NCBI GenBank assembly: GCA_963703605.1
Contig: CAVPFC010000012.1
Location: 1 to 64,000, forward strand
From: DASXKD01 sp963703605
Lineage (GTDB): Bacteria; Actinomycetota; Actinomycetes; Streptosporangiales; Streptosporangiaceae
Direction of reading: 5' to 3'
Length of the DNA: 64,000 bases
Every line of letters begins with the position of its first letter. The first letter of the stretch is position 1. Positions 17,945 to 26,217 of this stretch are shown here, piece by piece. The translations under genes and the position numbers were made by a program. The notes beneath the pieces were generated by a model, which worked only from the letters and a program-made list of their open reading frames with translations, was not told the origin of the DNA and made no database searches.

Positions 17945-19490
17945 ATGCCACTATTCAGTGGCAACAATTTCATGACAGAACGCAATCCGCCGTATGCAGC
18001 AGAGCGCCTATCGCGCTCCCTCTTCGTCCTGGCATTCGGGGGAGCCCTGATCTTCCTCTACTTGCGAACTTTTCTCCTGCCCGCGACTTCTTTTGTTGGC
18101 ATAGGTGATCAGATTCTGTTCTTCGCTCGTGCGGCGCGGATGGCTCACGGGCAAGTCCTGTACCGGGACTTTTTTGAGCTCGTTCCTCCGGGCACTGACC
18201 TGCTCTATGCTGCCGCGTTTCGCCTCTTCGGTATTCACAGCTGGGTCATGCAGGCCTGGGGTATCGTTCTGGGGCTCGCTCTTTGTTGTGTCATCACGTG
18301 GATCGCCGGCAGGATACTCCGCGGCGCCCTGGTTCTGCTTCCGGCGCTGTTATTCCTCGTCTTCGACTTCAGTAGCGGGCTCGATCTGACGCACCACTGG
18401 TACAGCACTCTCGCCGCTCTGGCTGCGGCCGCTGTTCTTACCGGTGGCGCCAGCATGCAGCGCATCTTCGCCGCCGGCGCACTCTGTGGAATAGCGACCC
18501 TATTTACTCAGACTCAGGGTGCGCTGACCTTCATCGCTCTTGCCGTCTATCTGTTGTGGCTCAAGCGATCCGGAACCCAGAAGTCCACCAGCCTGATGCG
18601 GCTTGCAGCTCTGGCTGTGCCGTTCACGCTTATACTCTCTTGCGTCCTCGGATACTACGTCCACAAAGCGGGCCTTCGCACCATCTTCTTCGACCTCGTA
18701 GTGTTCCCACCAAAGTTTCTTTTGGGTGAGGTCAACTCGCCGCGAACGTATCTCCGTCAGCTTCCCCCGGTACACGGGCCGGCCGGCATCGTTCACCTGA
18801 TCCCTTTTGTGTTTATTTATGCTCTTGTTCCTTATATCTATCTCCTCGGGCTTTACCAGCTGTGGCGCAAGCGCGAAGCACTGCCGGCGCCACTTCGAGA
18901 GCATCTGGTTCTTATCCATGGAGTCGGCCTCGCCTTGTTCCTGGCAGTCGCGAACGGGCCTAGATTCTTTCGTCTCTGTACCGTCGCTCCCCCCGCCATC
19001 CTCATCTGTGTCTGGCTCGTCAGCCAGCCGAATCCCACGCTTAGATGCGTCCGTATTCTGTTATGCCTTCTGGCTGGTGCCTTTGCATTATTGCTGCCGT
19101 TCAATCGTCAGACGCAATGGCACGCCAGCCTCAATCTGCCCATCGGCAGGACCGCTTTCAGCGACCCCCTTGTGTTCCATGAATTTCAATGGCTGGCGCA
19201 ACGCACTCACCCATTCGAAACCTTCTTTAACAGCTCAGCTCTGTCTCTCTATCTCTCGTTGGAGAATCCGACCGCCTCCGAGTTTGTTAACTACGATGAG
19301 TACACCCGGCCGGAGCAGGTAGCCGCCATCGTCCAATCGCTCCAAAGCCATCCACCACATTTCGTCGTGTTGTACCCGGTAGGCGCTGGCCCCTCGAATG
19401 TTCACGACCACTCCCCGCCCTTCCGTCAATACATTTACGACCATTACCATTTGGCCCAAATCTTCTACTTGAACCAGAACGGTCGATACG
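17945..19490 (+). CDS. Membrane glycosyltransferase (ArnT/PMT-like), 3' end lost at the join
   Basis: Roughly 515 residues belong to this protein. The second ATG (17972, MTERNPPYAAERL) is a likely start. The first loop has GIGDQILFFARAARMAHGQV followed by LYRDFFELVPPGTDLLYAAAFRLFG, the pattern of GT39/GT83-type enzymes that move sugars from polyprenyl-phosphate donors, with the acidic residue in the first periplasmic loop. Many membrane helices follow, then a soluble tail (QIFYLNQNGRYE). At about 19,490 the sequence turns into actinobacterial YajQ without a stop, so the natural end is missing. It probably modifies a cell-envelope lipid or glycan; the acceptor is unknown. Confidence 0.8.
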
Positions 19491-19502
19491 AGGAACAAGT
19501 GG
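19485..19502. other. Chimeric junction between two genomes
   Basis: Left of this point codon use is mixed and genes are acidobacterial; right of it third positions are nearly all G or C and genes are actinobacterial. One frame crosses it: FYLNQNGRYEEQ then VDNALNQAAKEISTRFDFRG, the latter beginning at about residue 15 of a normal YajQ. I infer an assembly chimera. Confidence 0.8.
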
Positions 19503-19939
19503 ACAACGCGCTGAACCAGGCCGCCAAAGAGATCAGTACACGCTTCGATTTCCGCGGGGTGGGCGCGGCGATCTCCTGGTCCGGCGAAAGCATTGACATC
19601 AGGGCCAACAGCGAGGAACGGGCCAAGGCGGTCCTCGACGTCTTCAAGGAGAAACTGATCCGTCGCGGGGTGTCGCTCAAGGCGGTCGACCCCGGTGACC
19701 CGAAGCCGTCGGGCAAGGAGTTCCGCCTCGGCGTGAACCTCAAGGAGGGCATCTCACAGGACGACGCGCGGAAGATCTCCAAGCTCATCAGGGACGAGGG
19801 GCCCAAGGGCGTCCGGGCCCAGGTTCAGGGCGAGGAACTGCGCGTGTCGTCGAAGAAGAAGGACGACCTTCAGGCCGTGATCGCGCTGGTGAAAGGCAAC
19901 GACTTCGGGGTGGCGCTGCAATTCATCAACTTCCGGTAG
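19491..19939 (+). CDS. yajQ: YajQ-family (UPF0234) nucleotide-binding protein, 5' truncated
   Basis: About 149 residues of a protein that is normally about 162. VDNALNQAAKEISTRFDFRG, RANSEERAKAVLDVFKEKLIRRG, KEGISQDDARKISKLIRDEGPKGV and GEELRVSSKKKDDLQAVIALVKG form the two ferredoxin-like halves of YajQ. The first roughly 14 residues (the SFDIVSKVD strand) are missing because the sequence joins the glycosyltransferase frame. Relatives bind nucleotides, including cyclic-di-GMP in Xanthomonas, and RNA-like ligands. In Streptomyces coelicolor a homologue lies, as I recall, near the second nuo cluster, which fits the genes to the right. Confidence 0.85.
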
Positions 19940-20021
19940 GGAACGCCGGCGCTGGAGCGAGCTTCCGGCAGCGCTGAAGAACAAGGTGCTTTACGCCGGC
20001 GCCGTGGCCATCACGGCCCTG

Positions 20022-20408
20022 TTAGCCACCCCTCTCGCCGGGATCGGCCTCCCGTTCCTCCCTGGTTGGCAGCGCACCCGGGTCGTGCGCTGGCGGGGGC
20101 GGAACCGTCCACATCCATTCGCGGAGACGGTCCCTTTCGTGGGTCAGCGCCGCGATGCCCGTTTCGGGATAGGCGAATTCGCCGGACCAGAAGAGCGCGT
20201 CGTAAGGGCACGCTTCGATGCAGATCCCGCAGTACATGCACAACGAAAAGTCGATGGCGAACCGGTCGAGGACGTTACGGACCCGCGGGCGGCCAGCGCC
20301 GGACGCGGGTTCGGTTTCCTTGTGCGAGTCGATGAAGATGCACCAGTCCGGGCACTCCCGCGCGCACAGCATGCAGACCGTGCAGTTCTCTTCCAGCAGC
20401 CCGATCAC
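20022..20408 (-). CDS. nuoI: NuoI-like ferredoxin-type complex I subunit (second copy)
   Basis: 128 residues with two [4Fe-4S] motifs, CTVCMLCARECP and CMYCGICIEACP, as in NuoI. It differs strongly from the NuoI at 46,412-47,047 and matches the second nuo set of streptomycetes (IDSHKE, NVLDRFAIDFSLCMYCG). GTG 20408 is the first usual start; the open frame extends about 30 codons further upstream (ending PARSRG before the GTG) to a stop at 20499-20501, without a standard start, so the N-terminus is uncertain. It would carry electrons from ferredoxin or NADH toward the quinone site. Third in a minus-strand set after the NuoB and NuoC homologues. Confidence 0.8.
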   Translation of the reverse strand: MIGLLEENCTVCMLCARECPDWCIFIDSHKETEPASGAGRPRVRNVLDRFAIDFSLCMYCGICIEACPYDALFWSGEFAYPETGIAALTHERDRLREWMWTVPPPPAHDPGALPTREEREADPGERGG

Positions 20409-20523
20409 GCCCCGGCTGCGCGCGGGCAGGTCCCCGGCGGGCCGTTCCGGGGCGGCCGGCCCGGGGCCACCTGCGGGGACGGATCCGTTAGCGGGCCGCT
20501 AAGGCGTTCAGCATGATCGTGAG

Positions 20524-21117
20524 TCATGGCGGTGGCCACCCCTCCGGCACGCCTGGGGGAACCAGCCGGCGCCGGGACCGGTCCGATGCCTCCCGCTCGC
20601 CGGGTTCCTTCCCGCCCGGCCACTCCTGTGCCGCCCGCGCGGCCAGCGCGAACTCCTTGCGCAACGGGTGCCCCTCGAACCCGTCCGGCAACAGCAGCGG
20701 GGCCAGCCCGGGATGACCTTCGAAGATCACGCCGAACATCTCGTGGGTTTCCCGCTCCGGCCAGCCCGCGCCGCGGAAGACGCCGGTCGCGCTGGGCAGG
20801 ACCGGGTTCTCCCGTGGGAGCAGGGCCCGGACCATCAGGTGCTGCCTGCCTTCGATGGAGTACAGGTGCACGATCACCGCGAAACCGGCGTCCTGCTCGT
20901 CCACGGCCGTCAGCCAGTCGAAGAAGTCGCAGCCGGCCACGTCGCGGGCGAAGGTCAGCGCCGCGAGCCAGTCCTCGCGCGGCACCTCCAGCGTGATCGT
21001 GCTGCCCGCGGCCGCACCGCTCCCCGCCGCACTGCCCGCGGCCGCGCCGGCCTCGGCCGTGCAGCGCGCCGCGGGGAAGCGGCGCGCCGCCTCCGCCGCG
21101 ACCTCGGCCGGCGTCAC
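20524..21117 (-). CDS. nuoC: NuoC-like complex I subunit (second copy)
   Basis: 197 residues. The core FDWLTAVDEQ, VHLYSIEGRQHLMVRALLPRENPVLPS, GAGWPERETHEMFGVIFEGHP and LLPDGFEGHPLRKEF is the NuoC (30 kDa) family, which lines the hydrophilic arm near the quinone-reducing module. The N-terminal 40 residues contain an alanine/glycine-rich linker and the C-terminus is rich in arginine and proline. It overlaps the NuoB homologue by 4 bp. No NuoD gene follows, although NuoC normally works with NuoD. Confidence 0.85.
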   Translation of the reverse strand: MTPAEVAAEAARRFPAARCTAEAGAAAGSAAGSGAAAGSTITLEVPREDWLAALTFARDVAGCDFFDWLTAVDEQDAGFAVIVHLYSIEGRQHLMVRALLPRENPVLPSATGVFRGAGWPERETHEMFGVIFEGHPGLAPLLLPDGFEGHPLRKEFALAARAAQEWPGGKEPGEREASDRSRRRLVPPGVPEGWPPP

Positions 21118-21638
21118 GGGACCTCGCCCCGGGAGGGCAACGGCGCTTCGCCCCGGGAGTCCAGGAGCAGCCGCAACCCGTGCACCAGCGCCTCGGGGCG
21201 GGGCGGGCAGCCGGGGACGTAGACGTCGACCGGGATGATCTGATCGGCCCCCTTGGTGACGCAGTAGGAGTCCCAGTACGGGCCGCCGCTGTTCGAGCAG
21301 GCCCCGAAGGACAGCACGAGCCGGGGCTCGGGAAGATCGCGGTACGCCTCGCGCACCAGCGGGGCCAGCTTGTCGGTCACCGTCCCGGCCACCACGAGCA
21401 CGTGCACGCCGCCGTCGGCGCCTGGGTGCCGCGGGACCAGCTCCGCGAACCGGCGCAGGGCCGCGGAGACCTCGACAGCGCAGCAGGCGAGCCCCGCGTC
21501 AAAGACTCGCACCGAAACCTCCCGACCGGGACCGGCGTCCCCCGGGTCGTGCCGGAGGCGCGCCGGCAAGCACTGCGGGCCGGCGCCCGCCTGGGCCGGG
21601 CCGCGCGGGCGCGGCGCCGGCAGGTCCACGGCAACCAT
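21114..21638 (-). CDS. nuoB: NuoB-like complex I subunit (second copy)
   Basis: 174 residues. The N2-cluster cysteines are present: the pair in LACCAVEV, one in FGACSNSGG, one in PGCPPRPE. VDVYVPGCPPRPEALVHGL is diagnostic of NuoB and related hydrogenase small subunits. The protein is shorter and more divergent than the main NuoB (55,082-55,759). Head of a three-gene set nuoB-C-I transcribed away from korAB. Whether it joins the main complex I or forms a ferredoxin-linked variant is unknown. Confidence 0.85.
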   Translation of the reverse strand: MVAVDLPAPRPRGPAQAGAGPQCLPARLRHDPGDAGPGREVSVRVFDAGLACCAVEVSAALRRFAELVPRHPGADGGVHVLVVAGTVTDKLAPLVREAYRDLPEPRLVLSFGACSNSGGPYWDSYCVTKGADQIIPVDVYVPGCPPRPEALVHGLRLLLDSRGEAPLPSRGEVP

Positions 21639-22104
21639 CTAGCCAGCCTAAGTGGATACCCCGCGGCCGGGCACGGCGTTGGCCGGCCGGGGGCAGCGCT
21701 GGCGGGCCAGGGGCAACGCCGATCACGGGCGACATCACAGCTTCATCAAAAGGCACCCTGAACCGGCGACATACCCCACACGTGTATGACACAGAGGGTA
21801 TTATTCGACGTGGAAGTGTTACATTACATGGATTTGTCAGCTGCACGGGGGCCAGTGCGGGGCCTTACTCGGGGTTCTGGCCCTTGCGCGCGTTCCTCCC
21901 GCGGTGACGCCGGTGCGATCTGCGTCACAGTGTCGCGGGGGTGCGTGCGTACCAGCCGCCCCGGCCCCGGCGCCCGGGTAGCCTTGGCAGGTCCGCACGC
22001 GAAAGATGACGAAACCGGGCATCTACCAGCCCGTTCAGCGCTCACGGACCCACGCCGGCCCGCTCCCGGCGCCCGCCCGCGGCGAGTGGAGGAGGTCCAC
22101 GACT
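21639..22104. other. Divergent intergenic region between nuoB copy and korA
   Basis: 466 bp without a supported gene. A relatively AT-rich island (about 21,740-21,845) probably holds the divergent promoters, with the palindrome ACACGTGT at 21,778-21,785. I found no Rex-type TTGTGA/TCACAA site here and could not assign -35/-10 boxes with confidence. The ribosome binding site of korA (GGAGGAGG, 22,088-22,095) is at the right end. Confidence 0.5.
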
Positions 22105-23970
22105 GTGGCGAAGCATGTCCAGCAACTTGACCGTGTGATTATCCGGTTCGCTGGCGATTCGGGCGATGGCATGCAGTTGGCGGGTGACAGGTTCACGCAG
22201 GAAACCGCGGCGTTCGGCAACGACCTTTCCACGCTGCCCAACTTCCCCGCGGAGATCCGGGCGCCGGCGGGCACCCTGCCGGGCGTGTCCAGCTTCCAGG
22301 TGCATTTCGCCGACCACGACATCCTCACCCCCGGCGACGCCCCCGACGTCCTGGTGGCGATGAACCCGGCAGCGCTGAAGGCGAACCTCGCCGACGTGCC
22401 GCGCGGCGCGGACATCATCGCCAACACCGACGAGTTCACCAAGCGCAACCTGAGCCGGGTCGGGTACCAGACCAGCCCGCTCGACGACGGCTCGCTGTCG
22501 AACTACAACGTCCATGCGGTGTCGATCACCTCGATGACCGTCAAGGCGCTGGAGGAGTTCGACATCACCCGCAAGGACGCCGAGCGGGCCAAGAACATGT
22601 TCGCGCTCGGGCTGCTGTCCTGGCTCTACAACCGGCCGGTGGAGTCCACCATCTCGTTCCTGGAATCGAAGTTCGCGACCAAGCCGGAGATCATGAAGGC
22701 CAACAAGGCGGCCTTCCAGGCGGGCTGGAACTACGGCGAGACCACCGAGGCGTTCTCGGTCCAGTACGAGGTCAAGCCGGCCAGGCTGCGGCCGGGCACC
22801 TACCGCAACATCACCGGCAACAGCGCGCTCGCCTACGGCCTCGTGGCCGCCTCCCGGCGGTCCGGGCTGCCGCTGTTCCTGGGCTCCTACCCGATCACGC
22901 CGGCCTCGGACATCCTGCACGAGCTGTCCAAGCTCAAGCGGTTCGGGGTGCGCACGTTCCAGGCCGAGGACGAGATCGGGGGTGTGGGCGCGGCGCTCGG
23001 CGCGGCCTTCGGCGGCGCGCTCGGCGTCTCCACCACCTCCGGCCCCGGGATGGCGCTGAAGGCGGAGACGATCGGGCTGGCGGTCTCGGTGGAGCTGCCG
23101 CTGATCATCTGCGACATCCAGCGAGCCGGCCCGTCGACCGGAATGCCCACCAAGACCGAGCAGGCCGACCTGTTGATGGCGCTTTACGGCCGGAACGGGG
23201 AGTCACCGGTTGCGGTCCTGGCCCCGGCCACGCCGTCGGACTGCTTCGACACCGCGCTCGAGGCGGTCCGGATCGCCGTCAAGTACCGCACGCCGGTGAT
23301 CATCCTGTCCGACGGCTACCTGGCCAACGGCTCCGAGCCGTGGCGCGTCCCCGAGGTCGCGGGGCTGCCCAAGCTGCGCGACGAGTTCTCCTTCTCCAGC
23401 CCCAAGGACTGGGGCGGTGAGGGCAAGCCCGCCTTCCAGCCGTTCCTGCGCAACCCGCAGACGCTGGCCCGGCCGTGGGCGATCCCGGGAACTCCCGGCC
23501 TCGAGCACCGCATCGGCGGGATCGAGAAGGCGGACGTCACCGGCGACATCTCCTACGACCCGGACAACCACGACAAGATGGTGCGGCTGCGCCAGGCCAA
23601 GATCGATGGGATCGCCGACGACATCGGGCCGCTCGAAGTGGACGACCCCGACGGCAACGCAAAGGTTCTCGTCCTCGGCTGGGGCGGCACGTTCGGCTCG
23701 ATCGGCGCGGCCGTGCGCCGGGTCCGCACCGGCGGCGGATCGGTCGCCCAGGCCCACCTCAGGCACCTGTCGCCATTCCCCGCCAACCTCGGTGAGGTAC
23801 TGACCTCCTACGAGAAGGTCCTGGTACCCGAGATCAACCTCGGGCAGCTCGCGCTGGTGCTGCGCGGGCGCTACCTCGTCGACGTGATCTCCTACAACCG
23901 GGTCAGCGGCCTGCCGTTCCGTGCGTCGGAACTGGCCGGCGTTATTCAGGACGTGATCGCCAATGTCTGA
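22105..23970 (+). CDS. korA: 2-oxoacid:ferredoxin oxidoreductase, fused gamma-alpha subunit
   Basis: 621 residues from GTG 22105, chosen because GGAGGAGG lies nine bases upstream; the open frame reaches further but without a good site. An N-terminal gamma domain (VIIRFAGDSGDGMQLAGDRF, GTLPGVSSFQVHF) of about 190 residues is followed by the alpha pyrimidine-binding domain (GLPLFLGSYPITPASDILHELS, FQAEDEIGGVGAALGAAFGG) and a C-terminal domain II. With KorB it oxidises 2-oxoglutarate (or another 2-oxoacid) with CoA and reduces ferredoxin. It overlaps korB by 8 bp. The gamma-alpha fusion is the usual actinobacterial form. Confidence 0.9.
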   Translation: MAKHVQQLDRVIIRFAGDSGDGMQLAGDRFTQETAAFGNDLSTLPNFPAEIRAPAGTLPGVSSFQVHFADHDILTPGDAPDVLVAMNPAALKANLADVPRGADIIANTDEFTKRNLSRVGYQTSPLDDGSLSNYNVHAVSITSMTVKALEEFDITRKDAERAKNMFALGLLSWLYNRPVESTISFLESKFATKPEIMKANKAAFQAGWNYGETTEAFSVQYEVKPARLRPGTYRNITGNSALAYGLVAASRRSGLPLFLGSYPITPASDILHELSKLKRFGVRTFQAEDEIGGVGAALGAAFGGALGVSTTSGPGMALKAETIGLAVSVELPLIICDIQRAGPSTGMPTKTEQADLLMALYGRNGESPVAVLAPATPSDCFDTALEAVRIAVKYRTPVIILSDGYLANGSEPWRVPEVAGLPKLRDEFSFSSPKDWGGEGKPAFQPFLRNPQTLARPWAIPGTPGLEHRIGGIEKADVTGDISYDPDNHDKMVRLRQAKIDGIADDIGPLEVDDPDGNAKVLVLGWGGTFGSIGAAVRRVRTGGGSVAQAHLRHLSPFPANLGEVLTSYEKVLVPEINLGQLALVLRGRYLVDVISYNRVSGLPFRASELAGVIQDVIANV

Positions 23971-25054
23971 TGCCAGCCACGCCAATGACGGTGCCGGGGA
24001 CGCCGCGCACCGGCTCCGCTCGCTGACCCTGGTCCCGGTCGCCGACGACAAGCTCAGCACCAAGGACTTCAAGTCCAGCCAGGAGGTCCGCTGGTGCCCC
24101 GGCTGTGGCGACTACGCCATCCTGGCGGCGTTCCAGTCGTTCCTGCCCGAACTCGAGGTGCCGCGGGAGAACCTCGTCATCATCTCCGGCATCGGCTGCT
24201 CCTCGCGGCTGCCGTACTACGTGGACAGCTACGGCATGCACTCGATCCACGGCCGGGCTCCCGCGATAGCCACCGGGCTCGCTTCCACCCGCCAGGACCT
24301 GTCGGTCTGGGTGATCACCGGGGACGGCGACGCGCTGTCGATCGGCGGCAACCACCTGATCCACGCGCTGCGGCGAAACGTCAACATCAAGATCCTGCTG
24401 TTCAACAACCGGATCTACGGGCTGACCAAGGGCCAGTACTCGCCCACCTCCGAGCAGGGCAAGGTCACCAAGTCGACCCCGTTCGGCTCGCTGGACACGC
24501 CGTTCAACCCGATCTCGCTGGCGCTCGGCGCCGAGGCCAGCTTCGTGGCGCGCACGATCGACTCCGACCGCAAGCACCTGACCAGCGTGCTGCGGGCCGC
24601 GGCCGACCACAAGGGCGCGGCGTTCGTCGAGATCTACCAGAACTGCCCGATCTTCAACGACGACGCGTTCGCCCCGCTGAAGGAGCCGGAGTCGCGGGAC
24701 CAGCGGCTCATCCGGCTGGAGCAGGGCGAGCTGATCCGGTTCGGCCCCGGGTACAGCAAGGGCCTGCGGTTCGGCCGTTACGGCACGCTGGAGCCGGTGG
24801 ACGTTACCGAGGGCGCGTCGGAGGGTTCTCTGCTCGTGCACGACGCGCGTGTGCCGGACCCCTCGTACGCGTTCGCCTTGTCCCGGCTGGACAACTCCGA
24901 CTTCGCGCACACCCCGATCGGCGTGTTCCGGCAGGTACCCCGCGACTCCTACGACGAGCTCATGGCCGCCCAGATCGCCGACGCGCGGGAGCGCCAGGGC
25001 GACGGCGACCTCGCCGCATTGCTGGCCGGCCCGGATACGTGGCAAGTCGGGTAA
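23963..25054 (+). CDS. korB: 2-oxoacid:ferredoxin oxidoreductase, beta subunit
   Basis: 363 residues. WCPGCGDYAILAAFQ and the later cysteines supply the [4Fe-4S] cluster ligands, and GDGDALSIGGNHLIH with the following asparagine is the thiamine diphosphate/magnesium motif. YGLTKGQYSPTS is typical of KorB. It completes the enzyme with the gamma-alpha subunit encoded upstream. The ferredoxin partner is not in the window; the NuoI-like protein on the other side of korA is one possible electron acceptor (inference). Confidence 0.9.
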   Translation: MSDASHANDGAGDAAHRLRSLTLVPVADDKLSTKDFKSSQEVRWCPGCGDYAILAAFQSFLPELEVPRENLVIISGIGCSSRLPYYVDSYGMHSIHGRAPAIATGLASTRQDLSVWVITGDGDALSIGGNHLIHALRRNVNIKILLFNNRIYGLTKGQYSPTSEQGKVTKSTPFGSLDTPFNPISLALGAEASFVARTIDSDRKHLTSVLRAAADHKGAAFVEIYQNCPIFNDDAFAPLKEPESRDQRLIRLEQGELIRFGPGYSKGLRFGRYGTLEPVDVTEGASEGSLLVHDARVPDPSYAFALSRLDNSDFAHTPIGVFRQVPRDSYDELMAAQIADARERQGDGDLAALLAGPDTWQVG

Positions 25055-25067
25055 GCACGGCTTCCGA

Positions 25068-25125
25068 TTGTCGTGGTGGGCGCCACTGTGACACTCTTTT
25101 GTCGCCGTGGGCGCCTTCACGACAA
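25068..25125. repeat. Direct and inverted repeats after korB
   Basis: TTGTCG followed by GTGGGCGCC occurs twice, starting at 25,068 and 25,099 (31 bp apart), and TTGTCGTG (25,068-25,075) is complementary to CACGACAA (25,118-25,125). It may act as a terminator after korB; there is no T tract. Confidence 0.4.
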
Positions 25126-25240
25126 ACGTTGGTGTCTGAGCGCGCGGGAGAGGGCCGGCTCGGGTTATCCGGTTTCGGCGTAGTGTCCGTGATGCACCTT
25201 TAGGGGGGGCGGATCGGGTGGCGGAGATCGGAGCGAGCCG

Positions 25241-26002
25241 GTGAGCGTGCGGATGGAACGGTCCGGGCGGGTCGTCACCGTTATCCTCGACCGGCCGGCC
25301 GTGCGGAACGCGGTCGACGGGCCCACCGCGGCGGCGCTGGCGGAGGCGTTCGGGGAGTTCGACGCCGACGGCGCCGCCGACGTTGCCGTGCTGTGGGGAG
25401 CGGGCGGGACGTTTTGTTCCGGCGCGGACCTCAAGGCGGCCGGCGGGCCCGACGGCAACCGGGCCGGGCCGGATGGCGATGGCCCGATGGGCCCGACCAG
25501 GATGCGGCTGTCCAAACCGGTGATCGCCGCGATCAGCGGGTACGCGGTCGCCGGGGGCCTGGAGCTGGCCGCCTGGTGCGACCTGCGGGTCGCCGAGGAC
25601 GATGCGGTGCTTGGCGTGTTTTGCCGCCGGTTCGGCGTGCCGCTCATCGACGGCGGCACGGTGCGGCTGCCGCGGCTCATTGGCCTGGGCCGGGCGCTGG
25701 ATCTGATCCTGACCGGGCGGCCCGTGCCCGCCACCGAGGCGCGGGCCATGGGCCTGGTCGACCGGGTGGTCCCGCCCGGCCAGGCACGGCCCGCCGCGGA
25801 GGCGCTGGCCCGCGACCTCGCCGCGCTCCCGCAGGCCTGCCTGCGCAGCGACCGGGCCTCGGCGCTGGAGGCCGGTTCGCTCAGCGACGCCGACGCGATG
25901 GCCAACGAGTTCCGGCACGGCTTCGGGGTCTTGTCCGCGCCCGGCTTCGCCGAAGGCATCCAGCGGTTCCGCGATGGGGCGGGGCGGCGGGGTCAGGGCT
26001 AG
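25241..26002 (+). CDS. Enoyl-CoA hydratase/isomerase family protein
   Basis: 253 residues from a GTG start. GGTFCSGADLKA (about 49-60) and GYAVAGGLELAAWCDLR (about 97-113) form the crotonase oxyanion hole and CoA pocket; RFGVPLIDGGTVRLPRLIG follows. The second catalytic glutamate position (LTGRPVPATEA) lacks the acidic residue seen in crotonase itself, so the exact reaction (hydration, isomerisation or hydrolysis) is unclear. It stands alone, between korB and a secreted hydrolase. Its stop codon lies inside a 30 bp tandem repeat that continues downstream. Confidence 0.85.
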   Translation: MSVRMERSGRVVTVILDRPAVRNAVDGPTAAALAEAFGEFDADGAADVAVLWGAGGTFCSGADLKAAGGPDGNRAGPDGDGPMGPTRMRLSKPVIAAISGYAVAGGLELAAWCDLRVAEDDAVLGVFCRRFGVPLIDGGTVRLPRLIGLGRALDLILTGRPVPATEARAMGLVDRVVPPGQARPAAEALARDLAALPQACLRSDRASALEAGSLSDADAMANEFRHGFGVLSAPGFAEGIQRFRDGAGRRGQG

Positions 26003-26070
26003 CAGAGCGCGGGGCGGCGGGGTCAGGGCTAGCAGAGCGCGGGGCGGCAGGGCCACGGCTAGCAAAGCGC
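25981..26070 (+). repeat. Three tandem 30 bp repeats overlapping the hydratase stop
   Basis: Units 25,981-26,010 and 26,011-26,040 are identical; 26,041-26,070 has four changes, and a partial fourth copy (GGGGCGGCGG) starts at 26,071. Each unit carries GGTCAGGGCTAG or a variant, so the in-frame stop is repeated. No spacers, hence not CRISPR. Confidence 0.85.
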
Positions 26071-26134
26071 GGGGCGGCGGCCGCTCCTGGCCCACGGGGC
26101 CCTTGCGTTGCGGACGGCAAGATTGGGATGCTTT

Positions 26135-26174
26135 ACGCCTAAACCGGGGCTATCACGCCTGAACCGGGGCTATC
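26135..26174 (+). repeat. Two tandem 20 bp repeats upstream of the serine hydrolase
   Basis: ACGCCTAAACCGGGGCTATC (26,135-26,154) is followed at once by a copy with one change (A to G at the seventh base). It ends about 45 bp before the hydrolase start and could hold regulator sites. Confidence 0.7.
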
Positions 26175-26217
26175 ACAATGCGTGCCGCTGGCCCCTTACC
26201 TTGCCTGGGAGGGCTGG

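Noticed and set aside
17945..19939. A genuine glycosyltransferase-YajQ fusion protein
   Set aside because: YajQ begins without its first strand, and composition and taxonomy change at the join; an assembly chimera is simpler.
25981..26070. CRISPR array
   Set aside because: The 30 bp units are adjacent with no spacers, and one contains a gene's stop codon.
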